A stretch of 38,647 nucleotides of DNA from an uncultured Lachnospiraceae bacterium. GTDB taxonomy: Bacteria; Bacillota; Clostridia; Lachnospirales; Lachnospiraceae. The translations under genes and the position numbers were made by a program. Of the stretch, positions 33,963 to 38,647 are shown piece after piece. How positions within the stretch are numbered: position 1 is the stretch's first letter; every line of letters begins with the position of its first letter. The stretch is taken from the NCBI GenBank assembly GCA_947174665.1, contig CAMWJV010000016.1, positions 1 through 38,647 of the forward strand. Direction: 5' to 3'. Below the pieces are notes generated by a model, which was not told the origin of the DNA, made no database searches, and saw only the letters and a program-made list of their open reading frames with translations.

Positions 33963-35797
33963 GTATGAAGAAGGGGACAGGGATGGTATCTTTTCGCAAC
34001 TTTTTCAGTATATGCATCATGATGGCAGTGCTTTTTTTCATGTTCCAGTTCTTTTTGCTGTTCAGGGAGAGCGGGAATGTTTATGACATAAATAAATATG
34101 CTGAGGATACAGTTCTGTCAGGTGAGGAGCGGTGGGAGGCTGCCGGGAGGGCCGATGTGCCGGAAATCCTTTTTCTGGGAGAAGCCAGGGGAGAACTGGC
34201 CAATGTGGTAAGCCAGTGGTGCCTGTATACAAAGCATAGCCTTACTTTTGCAGACAGTCTTGAGCAGATGCCGGAAGCATTAGAGGAAAGAAAGACAGAA
34301 ATGCTCTTGATTGACGGTACTCTTCTTCAGCTTCCGCAACAGGAGGAGATGCTGCAGGAGTTGGCGGATTATGGCATCACAATAGTGTTTGTCCGGCTGC
34401 CGGAGGCTATTAAAATGCAGGAATGTAAGGGACTGCAAAAGATGTTGGGAATTGAAGACGTGGAGGCTTTGTCCGTAGAGACGGAGGGACTTCAGATGTA
34501 TTCAGGTTTTCTGTTGGGTGGGGAAGCCGTTTACAAGGTCACGGAGGACATGACTGAAAAGCAGAGAGAACTTCAGGATATGGAGTTGACCTTGCCTTGG
34601 TATAAGCTGGGTGTAGGTACAAAAGTTTATATGACGGGGCTGTTTGACGAGGATGAAATAGACAGGGAATATTTTCCGCCCGTCATCTGGAGAAGCAGCT
34701 ACAAGGGAACGCTTGTGTTTGCGGTAAACGGTGATTACATGACGCAGCTTGCGGGATTAGGAATTTTGGACGCCTTTTGCTACGAATGGAAGGATTATTA
34801 TCTGTATCCCGTTATAAATGCAGAGAACATTACAGTTGATGGTTTTCCGTGTTTCGCGAATGAAAACGCGGAAAAGATTATGGAATTATACAGCCGCAGT
34901 CCTAATGTTGTACAGCAGGATGTTATGTGGCCCGGTTTGTATGCTCTCTCGGAGCAAAGTCAGAGGAAGCTTACTATGTGTTTGATGGCACAGTATGACT
35001 ATAAGGATGATTATGAGCCACTGAATGATAATGTGGTTTTTTTCCTGAAGCAGATGAAGGAAATTGACGGGGAGGCAGGACAGACTCTCGAGTACAGAAG
35101 GAATGTGACGCTGGCGGAAAAATTGGATAGAGACGGTACATTTTGGGAACAGAACGCCGCAGCGTACCGGTTTACGGCATATTATGCAGGTGAGAAACTG
35201 GACGAGGAAGAGCAGGAGGCGCTGAATCAGGGAAGCCTGGCGGACGTGAGGACAGTGGTAACCGATTATCATCAGGGGGAAAGTCTGATTTCTTATTATG
35301 ATCAGGCGGTTACGGTTCAGAGTGTCACCGGATATGCGGAAAGCTACAGCTATACGACAGACTTGCAGAGGAGAAGTCTGGAAACGGCATTAGGATATTA
35401 TAATCTTCTGCTGGATTTAAAACCGGCGATGTGGCCTGAGTCAAAGGATGAGCAATGGGAGAATTATTTTGAAATAATTTCCAGCAATATAAATACTTAC
35501 TGGGGCCGACAAAACAGTTTTGAGAGCACCACATTGACAGAGAGTGACGGGCGAGTACGTAATTTCCTGAATCTTGGCTATTCTCAGAACAGAGATTCAG
35601 ATACCATCACGCTGAAAGTCCAGGGGGTACAGGAAGCGTGGTTTGTTCTGCGGACTCATGGAGAGTCGATAAAGGATATTCGTGGCGGAGAATACAGCAG
35701 GCTGGAGGATGATATCTATCTGATTCATGCCATGAATTCTACTGTGCAGATAGATCTTGAAAAAGAAGAAGGACAGACATGGTTCTATTTTTCTTAA
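33959..35797 (+). CDS. Membrane-anchored extracytoplasmic protein of the pel cluster (DUF2194-like)
   Basis: This 612-residue protein has an N-terminal signal anchor (FFSICIMMAVLFFMFQFFLLF) and a long extracytoplasmic part. Residues about 70-170 look like a Rossmann-type alpha/beta domain (VPEILFLG, EMLLIDGTLL, ITIVFVRLPEA). The centre (about 255-360) contains FAVNGDYMTQ and MWPGLYALSEQSQ, which resembles NodB-type deacetylase folds without an obvious D-H-H metal triad. The last 120 residues are beta-rich. It takes the place of PelA or the deacetylase PelDA in Gram-positive pel operons, so a role in modifying or guiding the polymer is plausible. The assignment to the DUF2194 group is from memory and uncertain. 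Confidence 0.6.
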   Translation: MSMKKGTGMVSFRNFFSICIMMAVLFFMFQFFLLFRESGNVYDINKYAEDTVLSGEERWEAAGRADVPEILFLGEARGELANVVSQWCLYTKHSLTFADSLEQMPEALEERKTEMLLIDGTLLQLPQQEEMLQELADYGITIVFVRLPEAIKMQECKGLQKMLGIEDVEALSVETEGLQMYSGFLLGGEAVYKVTEDMTEKQRELQDMELTLPWYKLGVGTKVYMTGLFDEDEIDREYFPPVIWRSSYKGTLVFAVNGDYMTQLAGLGILDAFCYEWKDYYLYPVINAENITVDGFPCFANENAEKIMELYSRSPNVVQQDVMWPGLYALSEQSQRKLTMCLMAQYDYKDDYEPLNDNVVFFLKQMKEIDGEAGQTLEYRRNVTLAEKLDRDGTFWEQNAAAYRFTAYYAGEKLDEEEQEALNQGSLADVRTVVTDYHQGESLISYYDQAVTVQSVTGYAESYSYTTDLQRRSLETALGYYNLLLDLKPAMWPESKDEQWENYFEIISSNINTYWGRQNSFESTTLTESDGRVRNFLNLGYSQNRDSDTITLKVQGVQEAWFVLRTHGESIKDIRGGEYSRLEDDIYLIHAMNSTVQIDLEKEEGQTWFYFS

Positions 35798-35825
35798 GTG
35801 AAATTACAAAGGGAGAAGGATTGCT

Positions 35826-37535
35826 TTGAAAGTATGTATTATAGCAGAGGGCTGTTACCCTTATGTTGTGGGAGGGGTGTCCAGCTGGATTCACAGTTTG
35901 ATAAGGGCATTTCCCAAGGTGGAGTTTTCTGTTCTCGCCATTGTCTCCAAGCGTTCTCAGAGTGGGGAATTTGCATACGAGTTGCCGGATAATGTTACGG
36001 AAGTATATGAAGCATATCTGGAGGACCTTGACTGGGGGCATAAGCGTAAGAGCGGGAAGAGAACCCAGTTGAATAAAGAGGAATACAAGGCGCTGAGAAG
36101 TATCCTGCTGGATGAGGATGTGGACTGGAACACCGTATTTACCATGTTCCAGAAAAAGCGTTTTTCCGTTGATGACCTGCTGATGGGAGCAGATTTCTTA
36201 AATATCGTGAAGGAGTGCTATCACAGGAGGTATCCGCTCATTGTTTTTTCGGATTTTCTTTGGACCATGCGTTCAATCTATATGCCGCTTTTCCTGATTT
36301 TGCAGACACCGCTTCCGAAAGCGGATATTTATCACTGTGTGGCGACCGGATATGCAGGGGTGCTGGGAAGTATGGCAAAGCACTTTTACCGGAGCGGCCT
36401 TTTGATATCTGAGCATGGAATTTATACCAGAGAGAGAGAAGAGGAACTGCTGAAGGCGAGCTGGGTGGAGGGCATTTACAAAAACGTATGGATTGATCAG
36501 TTCCGGAAAATGTCCCGTCTGGCTTATGAGAGAGCCGACAAGGTCACCTGTCTCTATGAGCATGCCAGACAATTACAGCTGGGTTTGGGATGTGCTGAGG
36601 AAAAAACGAAGGTTACTCCAAACGGTATCGACATGAGCCGTTTTGCTGATATTCCGGGAAAGCAGCCGGAGGACGAGGGCTATATTAATATCGGGGCAGT
36701 GCTCCGTGTGGCGCCAATCAAGGATGTCAAGACCATGATCAGGGCTTTTGCCTTTGCGAAGGAGCAGAACCCTGCATTAAAGCTGTGGATCATGGGACCT
36801 GTCGATGAAGACAAGGAATATGCGGAGGAGTGTTATCAGCTGGTGGAGGCCATGCGCGTAAAGGATGTGATTTTCACCGGGCGTATTAATGTGAGGGAAT
36901 ACCTGGGCAGAATGGATTTTACGATTTTGACCAGTATCAGTGAGGGGCAGCCGCTGACTATTCTGGAGGGTTATGCTGCCAAAAAACCTGTGATTGCTAC
37001 GGATGTGGGAAATTGCCGAGGGCTCATTTACGGAGAGGGAGATGACCTGGGGGCTGCGGGTATTTTGACACATATCATGAATGTGGAGGAAATAACGGCG
37101 GCAATCCGGGATCTTGCCAATTCTCCGGAGATGAGAAGATCTATGGGAGAGTGCGGTTATGCCAGGCTGAAGCAGGGCTACCAGCTGGGCCAGATGATTG
37201 AAACCTATGAAGATCTTTATACAAAAATAGGATGGGATTATGGAAAACTCTGGCCGGGTGATGATGACAGCGGATATTCCGAGGATGAAGATTCGAAGGA
37301 CGAAACATCGCAGGCGGATGGTTACGGAGATGACGTCCCGGAGATGGAGAATCCGGAAAAAGTCATTTATGAGGAAGAAATCGTTCAGGCGGCTGATTAT
37401 GATGAAGATGCACCGGAAATGGCGGATTTTGATGAAGAAGAATTCATTATAGATGATTTTGATACAACAATCAGGAGAGCTGATGATTATGACGTAGTAG
37501 ATTTGGATATGGAAGATTTTGATATAGAGGATTAG
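35826..37535 (+). CDS. pelF: Pel polysaccharide glycosyltransferase PelF (GT4) with acidic tail
   Basis: A 569-residue GT-B glycosyltransferase of family 4. The start, KVCIIAEGCYPYVVGGVSSW, is characteristic of PelF, as are the EHGIYTREREEEL and TPNGID stretches. The EX7E motif is Glu373-Glu381 in SEGQPLTILEGYA, followed by KKPVIATDVGNCRGLIYG. PelF polymerises the Pel chain using UDP-activated amino sugars in the cytoplasm. Residues after about 475 are an extra tail very rich in Asp and Glu, with repeated DDVPEMEN/EDAPEMAD units, ending DMEDFDIED. Ordinary PelF proteins end near 500. The start is TTG 35826 with AGAAGGA five bases upstream. Confidence 0.93.
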   Translation: MKVCIIAEGCYPYVVGGVSSWIHSLIRAFPKVEFSVLAIVSKRSQSGEFAYELPDNVTEVYEAYLEDLDWGHKRKSGKRTQLNKEEYKALRSILLDEDVDWNTVFTMFQKKRFSVDDLLMGADFLNIVKECYHRRYPLIVFSDFLWTMRSIYMPLFLILQTPLPKADIYHCVATGYAGVLGSMAKHFYRSGLLISEHGIYTREREEELLKASWVEGIYKNVWIDQFRKMSRLAYERADKVTCLYEHARQLQLGLGCAEEKTKVTPNGIDMSRFADIPGKQPEDEGYINIGAVLRVAPIKDVKTMIRAFAFAKEQNPALKLWIMGPVDEDKEYAEECYQLVEAMRVKDVIFTGRINVREYLGRMDFTILTSISEGQPLTILEGYAAKKPVIATDVGNCRGLIYGEGDDLGAAGILTHIMNVEEITAAIRDLANSPEMRRSMGECGYARLKQGYQLGQMIETYEDLYTKIGWDYGKLWPGDDDSGYSEDEDSKDETSQADGYGDDVPEMENPEKVIYEEEIVQAADYDEDAPEMADFDEEEFIIDDFDTTIRRADDYDVVDLDMEDFDIED

Positions 37536-37581
37536 GAATTTTCCGGTGAAGGATCCGCACGAAAGGTAAGGAGAGACGGGC

Positions 37582-38647
37582 ATGGCAGGCATTGGCGTGA
37601 GATTAAACAGAATATTCAGCAAGAATACCATTACCACTAACCTGATAGGGTTCGGCTACAGTATGGTCATAACCATTGCACCTATGTTTTTGGTTATTGG
37701 CGCAGTAATTATCATGCAGAAGCTGCTGGGTTACTCAAAGCTTGATTACGCATCCAGGGAACTGTGCTCCTGCACGGTGCTGTACATTTTCATTTTTGCC
37801 CTTACTACGGCGGCACCCTTTAATGCAGTGCTGTCAAGATATCTCTCGGATGTGATCTACAATGAAACCTATGATGATATTTTGCCCTGTTATTTCGTGG
37901 GACTGATGTTGAATATCCTGTTGAGCAGTCTGGTGGGGATTCCTTTTTGTATTCGTGAGTATCTGCTGGGAGTGGAATTGTTTTTTGTCTTTATCAGTTA
38001 CTGCGGATATGTGAGCCTTGTTCTGGTATTTTATTCCATGCTGTATCTGTCCATATGCAAGGATTACAAAAAGATTTCCACATTTTTCCTGATAGGTATG
38101 ACGGTTGCAATCCTGTTTTCCCTGGTGCTGGTAAAGCTGTTTAGAGCAGATGTGATCTACAGCATGGTGGTCTCGCTGGCGGTTGGCTTCATGGTGATCG
38201 GCTGTCTGGAACTGGCCCTGATAAAGAGTTATTTCCGGCAGAACAGCGGGAAATACCGGGATGTGCTGGAATACTTTAAAAGCCACTGGCAGCTGACCAT
38301 TACGAATACGCTCTATACGGTGGGCATGTATGTCCATAACTTTGTTTTCTGGTCTACGGATATGCGGATGGAAGTAAAAGGCGGGTTTATCTGTATGCCG
38401 ACTTACGATATGGCAACCTGTCTTGCCATGTTCACCAATATTACGGCAAGCATGATTTTCATTTCACGGGTTGAAATGCATTTTCATGAGAGATATAAGG
38501 CATATTCCGAGGCTGTCATAGGAGGCAGAGGCGCTGATATTGAGGATGCCAAGAAAATGATGTTCGGGCAGCTGTCAGAAGAACTTATGAATCTTGCACG
38601 CCTGCAGTTCATTGTATCCGTGGTGATCTTTTTCATCTGTATCATCC
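37582..38647 (+). CDS. pelG: Pel polysaccharide transporter PelG (runs off right edge)
   Basis: The 355 codons visible from ATG 37582 to the window end have no stop. Many hydrophobic helices start at about residue 20 (LIGFGYSMVITIAPMFLVIG). The start GIGVRLNRIFSKNTITTNLIG and the segment SRYLSDVIYNE are typical of PelG, a MATE-like flippase of the MOP superfamily that exports Pel with PelD, PelE and PelF. AAGGAG lies upstream of the ATG with good spacing. It is 46 bases after pelF and belongs to the same operon. The C-terminal helices are outside the window. Confidence 0.9.
   Translation, partial: MAGIGVRLNRIFSKNTITTNLIGFGYSMVITIAPMFLVIGAVIIMQKLLGYSKLDYASRELCSCTVLYIFIFALTTAAPFNAVLSRYLSDVIYNETYDDILPCYFVGLMLNILLSSLVGIPFCIREYLLGVELFFVFISYCGYVSLVLVFYSMLYLSICKDYKKISTFFLIGMTVAILFSLVLVKLFRADVIYSMVVSLAVGFMVIGCLELALIKSYFRQNSGKYRDVLEYFKSHWQLTITNTLYTVGMYVHNFVFWSTDMRMEVKGGFICMPTYDMATCLAMFTNITASMIFISRVEMHFHERYKAYSEAVIGGRGADIEDAKKMMFGQLSEELMNLARLQFIVSVVIFFICII

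Overview
The window looks like chromosomal DNA of a Gram-positive anaerobic Clostridia, most likely Lachnospiraceae. The clues are a T-box leader on leuS, a Re-type citrate synthase, Rex, BspA-type leucine-rich surface proteins with a class B sortase, a 'chorion-like' high-cysteine peptide, and strong purine-rich Shine-Dalgarno sites. No tRNA, rRNA, CRISPR array, transposase or phage gene was seen. Almost all genes are on the plus strand; the minus-strand exceptions are tyrA at the left edge and a small block at 5.6-6.9 kb.

Layout. 1-5.5 kb: partial tyrA (minus), an EF-G paralogue, and a T-box-controlled leuS. 5.5-6.95 kb: three minus-strand genes of unknown role, two methionine-rich and one a Cys/Asn/Gly-rich repeat protein. 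7.0-16.5 kb: a surface module of class B sortase, a 1,666-residue LRR protein ending in a TPKTG sorting signal, a second membrane-anchored LRR protein, and a cytoplasmic subtilase. 16.5-20.0 kb: Re-citrate synthase, a GntR/FadR-type regulator and NADP-isocitrate dehydrogenase, behind a promoter whose -10 box lies inside a GntR-like palindrome. 20.0-26.9 kb: rex, a coiled-coil protein, nnrE-nnrD, alr, a MazF toxin without an adjacent antitoxin, a CNNM/CBS transporter-like protein and a YebC-family protein. 26.9-29.5 kb: a lipid-linked-sugar glycosyltransferase pair. 29.6-30.7 kb: a TepA-like ClpP-fold protease and an orphan PqqD-like protein. 30.7 kb to the right edge: a Gram-positive pel-type exopolysaccharide cluster (pelD fusion, pelE-like, a membrane-anchored extracytoplasmic protein, pelF, pelG running off the window).

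How the genes work together. The citrate synthase and isocitrate dehydrogenase form the oxidative arm to 2-oxoglutarate (aconitase is not here), probably for glutamate supply. The sortase very likely anchors the adjacent TPKTG protein to peptidoglycan. In the pel cluster PelD should sense cyclic-di-GMP: its degenerate GGDEF domain keeps an RxxD inhibitory site. Here PelD is also fused to an NAD-epimerase-like domain whose YxxxK catalytic pair appears to be WxxxE, so that domain is probably a sensor or scaffold rather than an enzyme. This fusion, the structured DNA between pelD and pelE, and the acidic tails shared by PelF and an upstream membrane glycosyltransferase are the least conventional parts of the window.
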